DNA of 64,000 nt from Aquimarina sp. MMG016 (GCF_018100805.1 NZ_JAGJEA010000011.1:1-64000); one strand, 5' to 3'; positions 34,415 through 44,444 are shown, counted from the first letter of the stretch. The notes: generated by a model from the letters alone, not told the origin. A program made the numbers and translations.

Positions 34415-35509
34415 ATGAAGTTTATTCAATCCTTTCTATTACTCATTTTTATAACTACTACATCAATTACCGCACAAAAAATGGAATTCGAGGATTATGA
34501 CCCTCCCTCTACTCTAGTCGTTCCGGGAAAAGAAATCAAAAAAGCTAAATTTCCTTTTATAGACGTGCATAATCATCAATTCAGGATGCCAACACAAAAT
34601 CTGCAAAAAGTTGTTTCTGAAATGGATAAGCTCAATATGGCAGTAATGGTTAACCTATCCGGAAGAGGAAGAGGATCAGACGAACATCTCATTAAATCCT
34701 TAGAAAATGTAAAAACTAATCACCCCAACCGCTTTATTGTTTTTACAAATATTAGTCTTACAGGAATTGATGAACCCGGATGGACCAAAAAAACGGTACA
34801 ACAGCTAGAAAACGATGTAGCTCTTGGTGCTAATGGGTTAAAAATCTATAAAAGCCAAGGAATGGATAATAAAGATAGTAACGGTAATCGTATTAAAATA
34901 GATGATCCACGTATCGGGCCTGTTTGGGAAAAGTGTGGCGAATTAGGAATTCCAGTATTGATTCATTCCGCTGATCCAAAACCATTCTGGGACGCTCACG
35001 ATAATCAAAATGAGCGTTGGTTAGAATTGAAATTACGCTCTAGGAGAAAAAGAGATTCCAAGGTAACAGGTTCTTGGGAAACTATTATACAAGAGCAACA
35101 TAATATCTTCAGAAAGCATAAGAATACTAAGTTTATAAATGCCCACTTAGGTTGGTATGGAAACAATCTAGCTAAACTAGCTAAGTTGATGGATGAAATA
35201 CCAAATATGTATACAGAAATTGGTGCTGTTATTGCAGAATTAGGTAGACAACCTCGTAATGCTAAAAAATTTCTTACCAAGTATCAAGATCGTGTAATGT
35301 TTGGTAAAGACTCTTGGAAACCTGAAGAATATTATACTTATTTCAGGGTATTAGAATCTGATGATGAATATTTCCCATATTACAAAAGATACCATGCCTT
35401 CTGGAAAATGTATGGTTTAGACTTAAGTGATGAAGTTTTGAAGAAATTGTATTACAAAAATGCCCTGAAAGTAATTCCTAACATTGATAAAAGTTTGTTT
35501 CCAAAGTAA
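34415..35509 (+). CDS. Secreted amidohydrolase (metal-dependent TIM-barrel hydrolase)
   Basis: 364 residues. Signal peptide (FLLLIFITTTSITAQ). The metal motif is FIDVHNHQFRM (HxH). A GLKIYKSQGM strand holds a Lys, IPVLIHSADP and FINAHLGWYG supply the further His, and VMFGKDSWKPEEYY gives the late Asp, in the order of amidohydrolase-2 barrels. The substrate is unknown; family members are decarboxylases, lactonases or deacetylases. The stop overlaps the ATG of the next gene (TAATG), so the two are coupled. Confidence 0.85.
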   Translation: MKFIQSFLLLIFITTTSITAQKMEFEDYDPPSTLVVPGKEIKKAKFPFIDVHNHQFRMPTQNLQKVVSEMDKLNMAVMVNLSGRGRGSDEHLIKSLENVKTNHPNRFIVFTNISLTGIDEPGWTKKTVQQLENDVALGANGLKIYKSQGMDNKDSNGNRIKIDDPRIGPVWEKCGELGIPVLIHSADPKPFWDAHDNQNERWLELKLRSRRKRDSKVTGSWETIIQEQHNIFRKHKNTKFINAHLGWYGNNLAKLAKLMDEIPNMYTEIGAVIAELGRQPRNAKKFLTKYQDRVMFGKDSWKPEEYYTYFRVLESDDEYFPYYKRYHAFWKMYGLDLSDEVLKKLYYKNALKVIPNIDKSLFPK

Positions 35510-36075
35510 TGGCTAAAAAACATCAAAACACCAGAGTATTAATATTTTTAATAATTCCAATTTCGATTATTTTTTTAGTTAGTATGTTTTTTTATAATTC
35601 TGCAATTGGCTTTGGCAAAGCGATCACAAATGGCACTATAGAAATATCTAAAATATTAAAAGAAGATCATAAAGAAAATTCTACCATAAAACCTAAGATC
35701 GTTCAACTTAAACCATATCATTGTGATATGGATTTCAAGTCTTTTTTTACAAAATTTTCATCAGATAGTATCTTTCAGATAAGAAGAATTAAATTTCCTC
35801 TAAAAAATATATCATATGATATTTATGGTGAAGACCAAACCACTCCAATAGAAGATTTTACTGCACCTGAGAGTTTTTCTTTTATGGATTTTAGCGTTGA
35901 TCATAAAGCCATGGATAAAGAAGTTGATGCCTATAAGGTAGAAATTGAAAAAAAGAAAGATGACTTTTATGTATATCATATAATCGGTATTGATAATGGT
36001 ATAATGGTAGATTTTGGATTTAAAAAAGAAAATGGTTGCTGGCTTCTTATATATATTGAAGACTTTTCAACCTAA
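35509..36075 (+). CDS. DUF4348-like membrane-anchored protein
   Basis: 188 residues. One N-terminal helix (VLIFLIIPISIIFLVSMFFY) and then a soluble domain with DFKSFFTKFSSDSIFQIRRIKFPL, which matches the F-x-x-FF-x-x-F-x-x-D-x-x-FQ pattern of DUF4348. The end (MVDFGFKKENGCWLLIYIED) is also typical. Function unknown. It is translationally coupled to the amidohydrolase. Confidence 0.65.
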   Translation: MAKKHQNTRVLIFLIIPISIIFLVSMFFYNSAIGFGKAITNGTIEISKILKEDHKENSTIKPKIVQLKPYHCDMDFKSFFTKFSSDSIFQIRRIKFPLKNISYDIYGEDQTTPIEDFTAPESFSFMDFSVDHKAMDKEVDAYKVEIEKKKDDFYVYHIIGIDNGIMVDFGFKKENGCWLLIYIEDFST

Positions 36076-36079
36076 TCAT

Positions 36080-36118
36080 AAAAAAATGCAGACCAAAATA
36101 CAAAAGTTGCATTTTTTT
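36080..36118. terminator. Bidirectional terminator
   Basis: AAAAAAATGCA (36080-36090) pairs with TGCATTTTTTT (36108-36118), between convergent genes. Confidence 0.65.
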
Positions 36119-36135
36119 ATCACAAACACTAAATA

Positions 36136-37140
36136 TTACCAAACCCGACTATCCCCCGATTCATCATTAAAATTCTGAAGTTCCGTCCATATAAAATCAA
36201 TAATACCCTGATAATTTTCTCTAACCCCACTATGAATTATAGTCGGAATTTCTAAATCTGCAGGAGGTTGCACTCCATACATTGCAGAATAGGTGATCAA
36301 ACCAGCTAGAAAATAAATAGTAGGACGACCGTGTGGAGCATCATCTTCGTACAATTCAGTAACAGGAATATCAATTAATGCAGAATCAGCAAGAAGTCCG
36401 GTTATTATCGGTCCAACCGGAATCATTTTTACATTGGCATCAGGTCTACTATCTATAATAGTATCGTGATACTCCAACCACCAATTATGAAAATCTCCTG
36501 TGGTATAGTTATTATAAGTATTGAATTCTTCTTCTGTGGGCGGAAAAGAATTAATGAATCCCATATCGGGCCAATTTTCATAAATATAAATGGTAATTCC
36601 TTCTTCTTGCTCTAGCAACCAATCTATTATAGTAGTTGTAGCGCCAATCGGAGTAGTATTATCTGGATTATCTCCATCATAAGGAATGTTTGAAGATTGA
36701 TATTGAATGAAGTTAGCAGCCGTTAATAACACAGTATTAAAGTCAGCTTCGGCAAAAGGAGTTGTATCAGAATTCCATACTCCAGGCACAATATCAAATC
36801 CCCATTGTGCAATTGGAGGAAGGTTATCGTGCTGAGGAAGAAAACCATATTGTCCATCCACGGCATATGAATATCCTGCTGAATTAGATAAAACTTTCAT
36901 CCAATGAGGTACCGTAGTTTCATTGCTGGGTGTAGGAATTAATGGAGGCTCATGAACAATAAGACTATGACCAAATATAAAAGTCCGCATATCCGTAAGT
37001 AACGGTGTTCCTGGTTCAACCGTTATTGGATTGGAATCACCAGAATTTGGAATGGTATCTGGAGTATCGTCTGTACTAGTACAGTTATATAAAGCAGTTA
37101 AAAATATTAGGTTAATGCATATTAAAAATATTCTTTTCAT
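36136..37140 (-). CDS. SGNH/GDSL-like lipoprotein
   Basis: 334 residues. Lipobox ALYNC. FIFGHSLIVHE near the N-terminus has the place and form of the SGNH block I Ser, and DDAPHGRPTIYFLAGLITYS near the C-terminus fits the block V Asp-His pair (D-x-x-H). NTVLLTAAN could be the block III-like segment. These suggest an esterase or acyl hydrolase in the envelope, but blocks II and III are not classic, so this is a moderate call. Confidence 0.55.
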   Translation of the reverse strand: MKRIFLICINLIFLTALYNCTSTDDTPDTIPNSGDSNPITVEPGTPLLTDMRTFIFGHSLIVHEPPLIPTPSNETTVPHWMKVLSNSAGYSYAVDGQYGFLPQHDNLPPIAQWGFDIVPGVWNSDTTPFAEADFNTVLLTAANFIQYQSSNIPYDGDNPDNTTPIGATTTIIDWLLEQEEGITIYIYENWPDMGFINSFPPTEEEFNTYNNYTTGDFHNWWLEYHDTIIDSRPDANVKMIPVGPIITGLLADSALIDIPVTELYEDDAPHGRPTIYFLAGLITYSAMYGVQPPADLEIPTIIHSGVRENYQGIIDFIWTELQNFNDESGDSRVW

Positions 37141-37378
37141 AAATAAGCTTTTGGTTAAAGTACATTTGGGTTATTCATCTCTTCATAATCAGAAGAATTT
37201 TTGATGAATACATTAATAAAACGCCAACAATTGATTCTACCCTACCACATCATACCTGAATAATTTACTTTTTTTCATATAACAAAAGACTAAAAGGTAT
37301 ATGACTAACAACTAAAAAAGATAATAAACACAATAGATTAAAAACTTTTTAAAACTGTAATGCATACTATTTAATTTT

Positions 37379-37393
37379 TGGCACGTTGCTTGA
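37379..37393 (+). promoter_or_regulatory. Sigma-54-like promoter of Arg/Ser-rich protein gene
   Basis: TGGCACG-TTGC-TTGA after a T-run, identical at the fixed positions to the box at 33408. Leader about 60 bp. The rest of the 37,141-37,452 gap shows no gene. Confidence 0.55.
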
Positions 37394-37452
37394 TAATATA
37401 AAAGTGAGTATCAAAAAAACAAATTGGAGATGCTCCATTAAAATCACAAATT

Positions 37453-38763
37453 ATGAAAAATGTTGTTTTACTTTTTACCGGTTTATTATTAGCATCCTTC
37501 TCTGCTAATGCTTTCGATACTAAAGCAGAATCGACTGCACGTTATAATTATGGAAAATCATTCATCTTTAACGAAGGTGGAATTGAGTTTTCAGTTTATG
37601 CAGATGGGCAATTTGATTTTTATCTTAACAGACCTAGAAACGGTGTAAGTGTTAATATAAATCGTCCCGGAGTGAACATCAGTTTTAATTCAGGATATGA
37701 TTATGATGCTTATGTGCAATATGATGATTATGGCGCTGTAGTTCAAATAGAAGATGTACCTATTTTTTATGATTATTATGGTAGAATAACCCAGGCCGGC
37801 GATATATATATTGGGTATAATAGTTTTGGTCGTGTATCCAGAGTAGGTGGATTATATGTTAACTATAATATCCACGGAAATTTTATTAACTATACGGGAT
37901 ATATCAACAATTACAATAGATACTACACATACAGACCATTTCATGCATATTTTAGCATTCCGATAGTAAGTAGATGTATTGTTTTTAACAGACCATACAG
38001 AAGATTTTATACACCTTATAGATGTTCTTATAATCTATACAGAAACAACTATTATAGTGGATACTATAGCAGATCATACAGAAACCGTAATTACTATAGA
38101 CCACATCAGAGAGTAAGAAGTTATAATAGAGGTACCAGAATTTCTAGAGCGCGAAGTTTGGATTATAGAAATCGTGATTACAGAAGAAACATGTATAAAC
38201 GTAATGATAGAAACTTTAGCACTGTAAATAGAAGTAGATCAAGATCAAATAATGATGTAGTTCGAAGTGTAAACAGATCACGATCAGTTACTACTAACAA
38301 TAGAACTAGAAATATTAACAGAAATCGTTCCGTAACATCTGAAAATAGATCTAGATCAATAAACAGAAATTCTCAGTCTAGAAACAGAGTGCAATCTAAT
38401 AAAAGGAGCACTCCTAATAATAGAGCAAGAGTTCAATCGGATAGAAGAACCAGAAACACCGTAGCTACAAGATCGAATAGATCTTCTTATAAAAAAGATA
38501 ATAGAAGTAGATCCAACAGAGTCGAAAGAACGCAAAGAAGCACCAGAGCTCAAAAACCTGTTACAAGAAATAATAGAGTTCAGAGACAACAAGGAACAAG
38601 TAGAAATCGTTCTGGTAATGTAACAAAACGTTCCAATAACAGTCGTTATAGTAGTAAAGGAAATAGTTCTAGAACAAACATAAAAAAACAAAGAAGTAAT
38701 ACTTCTAATAGAGCAGCAAGATCAGGAAACCCTCGTTCTCGTTCTGCCAGAAGTAGAAGCTAG
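37453..38763 (+). CDS. Secreted protein with Tyr-rich repeats and a long Arg/Ser/Asn tail
   Basis: 436 residues. Signal peptide (VVLLFTGLLLASFSANA). Residues about 30-150 are strand-turn repeats related to the gene at 33491 (VQYDDYGAVVQIEDVPIFYD, DYYGRITQAGDIYIGY). Residues about 155-215 are Tyr/Asn/Arg rich. The last ~220 residues are almost only Arg, Ser, Asn and Thr, with many RSRS, NRSRS and RNR units, strongly basic and presumably disordered. A secreted polycation of this sort could bind nucleic acid, polysaccharide or the cell surface; this is inference. No database function is known to me. Confidence 0.7.
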   Translation: MKNVVLLFTGLLLASFSANAFDTKAESTARYNYGKSFIFNEGGIEFSVYADGQFDFYLNRPRNGVSVNINRPGVNISFNSGYDYDAYVQYDDYGAVVQIEDVPIFYDYYGRITQAGDIYIGYNSFGRVSRVGGLYVNYNIHGNFINYTGYINNYNRYYTYRPFHAYFSIPIVSRCIVFNRPYRRFYTPYRCSYNLYRNNYYSGYYSRSYRNRNYYRPHQRVRSYNRGTRISRARSLDYRNRDYRRNMYKRNDRNFSTVNRSRSRSNNDVVRSVNRSRSVTTNNRTRNINRNRSVTSENRSRSINRNSQSRNRVQSNKRSTPNNRARVQSDRRTRNTVATRSNRSSYKKDNRSRSNRVERTQRSTRAQKPVTRNNRVQRQQGTSRNRSGNVTKRSNNSRYSSKGNSSRTNIKKQRSNTSNRAARSGNPRSRSARSRS

Positions 38764-38803
38764 AAAACATATATAATTTTTATTTTTTTGGTTGGTTAGT
38801 TGG

Positions 38804-38846
38804 AAAATCCCTCAGAGTTGAATGCCTAGGCACCTCGAGGGATTTT
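38804..38846. terminator. Bidirectional terminator
   Basis: AAAATCCCTC (38804-38813) pairs perfectly with GAGGGATTTT (38837-38846), followed by CTTTTTTT. It lies between convergent genes. Confidence 0.8.
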
Positions 38847-38861
38847 CTTTTTTTAGTATGA

Positions 38862-40316
38862 TTACTTAATCAAATATTTTTTGATTAAACTATTAATATC
38901 AGGTGATATCTTTAATCCATAAATAACAATTGCATAACTGATTCCGATTAAAACACTCTTAATACCAATATTGAATATTGGATGAAATGGTAATTCCCAA
39001 TAGTAAAATCCAAAAACGAAAGTTAAGATTAGTATTAAGGTCAAAAATGTTTTCTTTGAAAACGGATGCATTTTAAACTTAGCATTCACAATCCATAATT
39101 TTGCAACGTTATAACAAAAAACTGCAGTAAAAGTAGCTATTGCAGCCCCTGTTACACCATAAACCGGAATACATAGTATATTCAATACAAAAGTAAGAAT
39201 TGCCATCCCTAATCCGATATAAAGAATTATCCTATAGTAATCAGAATTGTAAATTATCGAATTATTATTTCCTAAAAGGTTATCAAAGAGCTTTGCGCTT
39301 CCTATTAAAACTACAATCCATATATACAACTCATAATCATCAGGAATAATCTCAAAAAGTTGTTTTACATTACAAATGATTAGCACAAACAACAAACCAC
39401 TGGTAACTAATAGATTTATTGAACTTTTCTTATACAATTCGTGCAACTGATCACGTTTTTTTTCATTAATCAATTTAGCAGTCAACGGATACGTAATTTG
39501 ATGCATTGCCCGTGATGGAATTATAATTACAATAGCGATAAAAGCACATAGTTGATAATCTGCAAGGTTTTCGATCGGTAAGTAACGTTCGATCATCGCC
39601 TTATCAAGATCAATTAATAAAGTAGCCACAGATCCAGCTATTAATATTAAACTAGAATATTTAAAAATTGAGACATAATTATCCGGTAATGATAAGCGAA
39701 ACTTAAAACTATGCAAACCAAAAGCATATATCATCATCACTATAGTTCTTAGTATATAGGAAATGACCAAACCATAAATAAACTCTTCTACCGAGAGTAT
39801 TTTAGCATAAACCAAAATCAAAAGAATACTTGTGCTGACCCTAAGAAATAACTCTTTCATAAAGTTGCCAAAAACACTTTTCAGCTTTACTTTGGACCAG
39901 GCAAAAAATATTTCGAAATAAGATACCGCAAAGGCAAGTATAAAAATTGTCCATATATAAGGCTGAACTACAGTATTTTCATCATCAAAGAACCCTTGTA
40001 ACGTAGTGTAAAATATAGTTCCGAATACGCCTAAAAACAATGAAATCCCAAACGGCACGATCAAAAGCAGCGTTAAAAACTTATTTTGTTGATCCTTATC
40101 TTTATATGAAGAAAAAAACTTGACCAAAGTATTCTGCATACCGAATGCCATAAGTGGCCAAATTAAATTCGAAGCAGAAATCAAATATGAAACCAATCCA
40201 TAGTATTCCTTTTCCATAAAATTGGTAAATAAAAACAGTGTATTTACTGCTCCTATGCCAAAACCAAAAAAGGTAATGATTACATTTTTTATGGATTGAT
40301 TAATGACTACTCCCAT
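38862..40316 (-). CDS. Polysaccharide flippase (Wzx/MATE-like oligosaccharide transporter)
   Basis: 484 residues with about 14 hydrophobic helices, starting VINQSIKNVIITFFGFGIGAVNTLFLF as in Wzx/RfbX proteins. It should move lipid-linked oligosaccharides across the inner membrane. It begins 4 bp after the GT4 gene and ends the four-gene minus-strand operon; a strong terminator follows. Confidence 0.85.
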   Translation of the reverse strand: MGVVINQSIKNVIITFFGFGIGAVNTLFLFTNFMEKEYYGLVSYLISASNLIWPLMAFGMQNTLVKFFSSYKDKDQQNKFLTLLLIVPFGISLFLGVFGTIFYTTLQGFFDDENTVVQPYIWTIFILAFAVSYFEIFFAWSKVKLKSVFGNFMKELFLRVSTSILLILVYAKILSVEEFIYGLVISYILRTIVMMIYAFGLHSFKFRLSLPDNYVSIFKYSSLILIAGSVATLLIDLDKAMIERYLPIENLADYQLCAFIAIVIIIPSRAMHQITYPLTAKLINEKKRDQLHELYKKSSINLLVTSGLLFVLIICNVKQLFEIIPDDYELYIWIVVLIGSAKLFDNLLGNNNSIIYNSDYYRIILYIGLGMAILTFVLNILCIPVYGVTGAAIATFTAVFCYNVAKLWIVNAKFKMHPFSKKTFLTLILILTFVFGFYYWELPFHPIFNIGIKSVLIGISYAIVIYGLKISPDINSLIKKYLIK

Positions 40317-40320
40317 TACA

Positions 40321-41610
40321 TTAGTTTCCGTTTCCTTTTAACACTTTTGCCAATTCCCTGGTTAGTTCTCTCCTGCTATACTTTTCTATTCCTGTAACCT
40401 CAGATTTTAGTTTTCCTTCCTTATACTTTTCAAAATACTGAAGCAATTTCATCTTTATATCTTCATACTCTCGATATTCAAAGAAATTTCCAGAATTGGT
40501 TTCAATTATTAATCTTGAAATATCAGCGCCCTTTGGACCAATCGCTAAAATTGGCCTTTTAGAAACCATATACTCAAACAATTTACCTGGAATAATACAT
40601 CGGGTTTCTTCTGTATCAATTTCAATAAGCAATAATACTTGTGAACTCCTTTGAATTTCGATTGCTCTAGTATGTGAGACATATCCTTTTAACTCCAAAA
40701 AAGCCTCTAAACCAGACGCTTTAATCGATGCTAATACGTCATCACTCACTGCGCCTACTAACTGTAATTGGAACGCTTCCGCGAAAGCATTATTTTCATT
40801 TGTAAGATCATATAATGCTTTCCAAAGGTTTTTAGGGTTTCGTCCGGACAATAATGAACCTATATGAGAAACCGTGAATTTTGCGTCTAAATCAACTTCA
40901 GCAACTTCTTCCTGATCATAACCATTAGTAATCACGGATATTTGTTTATCCGTAATTTCCTGAAACTCCTTTTGAGTGGTAAAACTTGTAACCACAATAT
41001 GATCAGCTTTATTAAGAACCTCTTTTTCTAAAGTTTTATGCTTTTTTATAGATTTTTTAGAGAGTTTCAGTTGATCATGATAGCCAATCGTTGTCCACGG
41101 ATCTCTAAAATCAGCAACCCAACTGACTGACAATTGAGATTTTAACTCTTCCCCTATTAAATGCACACTATGTGGTGGTCCTGTGGTGATAATAGTCCTG
41201 ATATCATTTTCTTTGATATAGCTTTTCAAAAACTTTACAGATGGTTTTACCCAAAATTTACGAGCATCAGGAATAAAGAAGTTGCCTCTGATGTATAATA
41301 AAAACCGCTGTATAAGAGATTGCTTTTCTTTTCCTGCAATAATCCCTTTACTAATAGTTTTGGTTTCCTTCCTGGAAAAAAGTTGCGCAAAACGGTAAGG
41401 TTCAAAAATAGGATAACTAATAATCTTAATTCCTTCAGGAACTTCAGAAAGTAAAGAAGCGTCTTCAAGGGGATAGGTAGGATTCTCCGGAATATACACT
41501 ATTGGTTCTACATCAAAATCCCTAAAATATTTTACAAATTTAAGCCATCGTTGCACGCCGGGACCTCCTGCAGGTGGCCAATAATATGTAATGATCAGGA
41601 TTTTTTTCAA
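40321..41610 (-). CDS. Glycosyltransferase family 4
   Basis: 429 residues. The GT-B N-terminal signature is MKKILIITYYWPPAGGPGVQRW; the C-terminal domain has VTNGYDQEEV, FTVSHIGSLLSGRNPKNLWKAL, and GKLFEYMVSKRPILAIGP with a CIIPGKLFEY donor loop. A conserved E of the EX7E type may be in ETRCIIPGKLFE. It transfers sugar from a nucleotide donor, presumably in surface-glycan synthesis, between the YfhO-like and flippase genes (gaps of 8 and 4 bp). Confidence 0.85.
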   Translation of the reverse strand: MKKILIITYYWPPAGGPGVQRWLKFVKYFRDFDVEPIVYIPENPTYPLEDASLLSEVPEGIKIISYPIFEPYRFAQLFSRKETKTISKGIIAGKEKQSLIQRFLLYIRGNFFIPDARKFWVKPSVKFLKSYIKENDIRTIITTGPPHSVHLIGEELKSQLSVSWVADFRDPWTTIGYHDQLKLSKKSIKKHKTLEKEVLNKADHIVVTSFTTQKEFQEITDKQISVITNGYDQEEVAEVDLDAKFTVSHIGSLLSGRNPKNLWKALYDLTNENNAFAEAFQLQLVGAVSDDVLASIKASGLEAFLELKGYVSHTRAIEIQRSSQVLLLIEIDTEETRCIIPGKLFEYMVSKRPILAIGPKGADISRLIIETNSGNFFEYREYEDIKMKLLQYFEKYKEGKLKSEVTGIEKYSRRELTRELAKVLKGNGN

Positions 41611-41618
41611 AACGAATA

Positions 41619-44066
41619 TTACTTCTCTTCTTTTGTTAAAGATAGTAAACTCCCAGTTCTCTTATATTGATAAAACAATCCTCCTATCATTAATAAGATA
41701 AAAACAATTGTACTCGTCAATGTTATAACACCTCCTGTTTTTATAACCTGAGGATCAAACCTGAACTCGATTTTATGCTTCCCTGCAGGAATCGGTAATC
41801 CGCGTAGTGTATAATTTACTTGTGCATGACCAACCTCTTTTCCATCTATAGAAGCTTTCCAGCCCGGATAATATACTTCAGAAAATACCGCAAATCCATC
41901 TTGTGTATTATTAGATTCATATACCAAATGATTAGGCTTATGAGAAGTAAGCTCTATAGTAGATAAACTATCAGATTCATACTTAGCTTTAGAAACGATA
42001 TCTCTAAACTTGGTATTGACTATAGCTTCAGACTTATTATCCAGTTCCTTTAATCCTAAAATTTCATCGTTTGCTGTATCTACAAACTTTAGATCACTGA
42101 CAAACCAAGCATTACCATTAGCATAAGGGTTGAGCTGTGCTTGTGGGCCTTCTTTTTGATCTGTAGTAATGATATATTTTACATTATACATGTTTAGAAT
42201 ACTTACATCTCCATTGGCAATATAAAATTCGAATAAATCTTGCGCTCTCCCTGGCTTTGCAGCATGATATCCTCCAAAAGCATTATGAAAATAAGAAGCC
42301 CTACCCGAGTTAAATGGATTTGTAGTTAAATCATAAACCTTAAAATGTCCTTTATCCTTTAAAATTTCTTTATCTGCATTATTTACTATAAATGGTCTAT
42401 CGAACTCTCTTGCTGTAACAAAATTATCTTTGTTAACATAATTCCAATCCACTAGTACGAGATCAAGAACTATTAAAGTTCCAACACCAATCAATAGAAT
42501 GTTTTCTTTTACTTTACCTTTTAGATAAAACCAGCATCCACTGGCTATTAATAATATAAAAATTAAAGAACGTAGCGTATCTGAAGTAAACATCGCCTTT
42601 CTATCTTCTTTTATCGCTCGCAGAAAGTCAGGACCTCCTTGCTGAATTATCATATTATCTCCTAATCCACTAAAGCTAAACAAAGTAGATTTGAATAATA
42701 AAAAGACAAGAGAAATACCACCAATAATAGCTGTAGTGTATTTTAAAGCTTTTTCTTTCTCTTCTTTAGTAACTGAATCACTAAAAAGTTTATGTATGCC
42801 AATAACAGCCATAATTGGTAGACACAATTCTATAATTACTTGTATCGATGAAACTGCTCTAAATTTATCATATAGAGGAAAGTAATTAATAAATAACTTT
42901 GTTAGAAAACCAAAATTATGCCCCCAAGATAATAGTAAAGCTAAAATTGATCCTCCGACAATCCACCATTTAAGTCTTCCTCTAACTAAAAACAATGCGA
43001 AAACAAATAAAAATATAACTGTTGCACCAATATATGCTGGAGCTCCAACAATAGGTTGATCTCCCCAATAAGTCTGAGAATATTGTACAACAGATTTTGC
43101 TTGTCCTGGTGACACTCCTAGTTTCAACAGTTCTTCATAGGTATTAGAGTCTGTTCTCAGGTCCTCATATGAAGCCCCACCCATAAATCTTGGGATAAAA
43201 AGATTAAAACTTTCTAATATGCCATAGCTGTACTGAGTGATATATTCATAATCCAACCCAGAACTTTCTTTCTCTTTTCCATTTGGTTGAATGGTAATGC
43301 CTGTATCCCCACGAGTACTAAATTTAGCATACTCTCTAGTTGCCAATAAACTTGTAGCATTTAATAATACAGAGAAGAATACCGCAATAATCATTACTCC
43401 AAGTGCTTTAAAATAATCTGATAATTCTTTCTTTTTATAAGCATCAACTAAATAAGATACTCCCAATACCAGCACTAATAAAAACAAGTAATACGTCATC
43501 TGGAAATGGTTAGCAGCGATCTCCAATGCCATAGAAATTGCTAACAAAATAAATCCCCAAATATATTTCTTTCTAAACGTGAGTATGATTCCACTTAAAA
43601 CCAAAGGCATATATCCTATAGCGTGAGCCTTGGCATTATGCCCTACGCCTAAAATGATAATAAAATATGTAGAAAAACCAAATGCTAAACTTCCTAAAAA
43701 AGCTAATTTATAATCAACTTTCAGAACTAATAACAATATATAAAAGCCAATAAAATATAGAAAAAGATAATCTGCCGGTCTTGGTAGAAAACGAATTAAT
43801 CTATCCAATTTTTTAATATAACTATGAGGATATTGGGCACCCATTTGGTAAGTAGGCATTCCTCCAAACGCATTATCTGCCCAGTAAGGCTCTTCTCCTG
43901 TTTGATTTCTAAAGTCAGTTTGTTGCCTGGCCATCCCGGTATATTGTACGATATCATTCTGGCGCATTTTTTTTCCACTAAGAACAGGATTAAAATACGC
44001 TAATGAAGCAATGATAAAACCTAAGACAACAAAAAAGTGAGGTAAGAATCTTTTAATTAAAGACAT
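41619..44066 (-). CDS. YfhO-family multi-spanning membrane protein
   Basis: 815 residues. About 11-13 transmembrane helices form the N-terminal two thirds, with LSGKKMRQNDIVQYTGMARQ after the first helix. A periplasmic domain follows (VYYPGWKASIDGKEVGHAQVNY), typical of YfhO, and a last helix near the C-terminus. YfhO-type proteins act in glycosylation of surface polymers in Firmicutes (GT-C-like); in Bacteroidota the role is inferred. It is in one operon with the GT4 and flippase genes. Confidence 0.8.
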   Translation of the reverse strand: MSLIKRFLPHFFVVLGFIIASLAYFNPVLSGKKMRQNDIVQYTGMARQQTDFRNQTGEEPYWADNAFGGMPTYQMGAQYPHSYIKKLDRLIRFLPRPADYLFLYFIGFYILLLVLKVDYKLAFLGSLAFGFSTYFIIILGVGHNAKAHAIGYMPLVLSGIILTFRKKYIWGFILLAISMALEIAANHFQMTYYLFLLVLVLGVSYLVDAYKKKELSDYFKALGVMIIAVFFSVLLNATSLLATREYAKFSTRGDTGITIQPNGKEKESSGLDYEYITQYSYGILESFNLFIPRFMGGASYEDLRTDSNTYEELLKLGVSPGQAKSVVQYSQTYWGDQPIVGAPAYIGATVIFLFVFALFLVRGRLKWWIVGGSILALLLSWGHNFGFLTKLFINYFPLYDKFRAVSSIQVIIELCLPIMAVIGIHKLFSDSVTKEEKEKALKYTTAIIGGISLVFLLFKSTLFSFSGLGDNMIIQQGGPDFLRAIKEDRKAMFTSDTLRSLIFILLIASGCWFYLKGKVKENILLIGVGTLIVLDLVLVDWNYVNKDNFVTAREFDRPFIVNNADKEILKDKGHFKVYDLTTNPFNSGRASYFHNAFGGYHAAKPGRAQDLFEFYIANGDVSILNMYNVKYIITTDQKEGPQAQLNPYANGNAWFVSDLKFVDTANDEILGLKELDNKSEAIVNTKFRDIVSKAKYESDSLSTIELTSHKPNHLVYESNNTQDGFAVFSEVYYPGWKASIDGKEVGHAQVNYTLRGLPIPAGKHKIEFRFDPQVIKTGGVITLTSTIVFILLMIGGLFYQYKRTGSLLSLTKEEK

Positions 44067-44099
44067 GATGAGTGCTGGTTTACTAAATGAAGCGCCAAA

Positions 44100-44384
44100 T
44101 TAATCAATTTCCTCAAAATCGATATATTCTCCTACATCTTTATTAGAAGAATTTTGTTTTGACTTTTTATCAATAGTAACCTCTCCTTGCGCAGATTGCT
44201 CAGGGTTTTGATACTGATTAAACTGCTGCTGAAACTTTTCACCGGCTTTCTTTGTTACATACTTAAGCAATAGAGGACCAAATAAACGCGTTAATATCTT
44301 TAGTCCATAATATACCAGTAATATAATGAGAAGAACCTTTAATACTCCTTGCAATGAAGACTCTTGCATATTATTTTTTTTCAA
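44100..44384 (-). CDS. DUF4834-family small membrane protein
   Basis: 94 residues with one helix (VLKVLLIILLVYYGLKILTRL) followed by a charged cytoplasmic tail (KKAGEKFQQQFNQYQ, then an acidic end DVGEYIDFEEID). The layout matches the Bacteroidota family DUF4834. It leads the glycan operon, 33 bp before the YfhO gene. Confidence 0.75.
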   Translation of the reverse strand: MKKNNMQESSLQGVLKVLLIILLVYYGLKILTRLFGPLLLKYVTKKAGEKFQQQFNQYQNPEQSAQGEVTIDKKSKQNSSNKDVGEYIDFEEID

Positions 44385-44444
44385 AAATAAAGAACTCTCT
44401 ACACAATTACAGCCCTACTGTCCTAAAAAAATGATAAAATCTGC

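Noticed and set aside
38200-38760. Repetitive DNA resembling a short tandem repeat or CRISPR-like array
   Set aside because: The periodicity comes from Arg/Ser/Asn codons in an open frame; there are no constant repeats with unique spacers.
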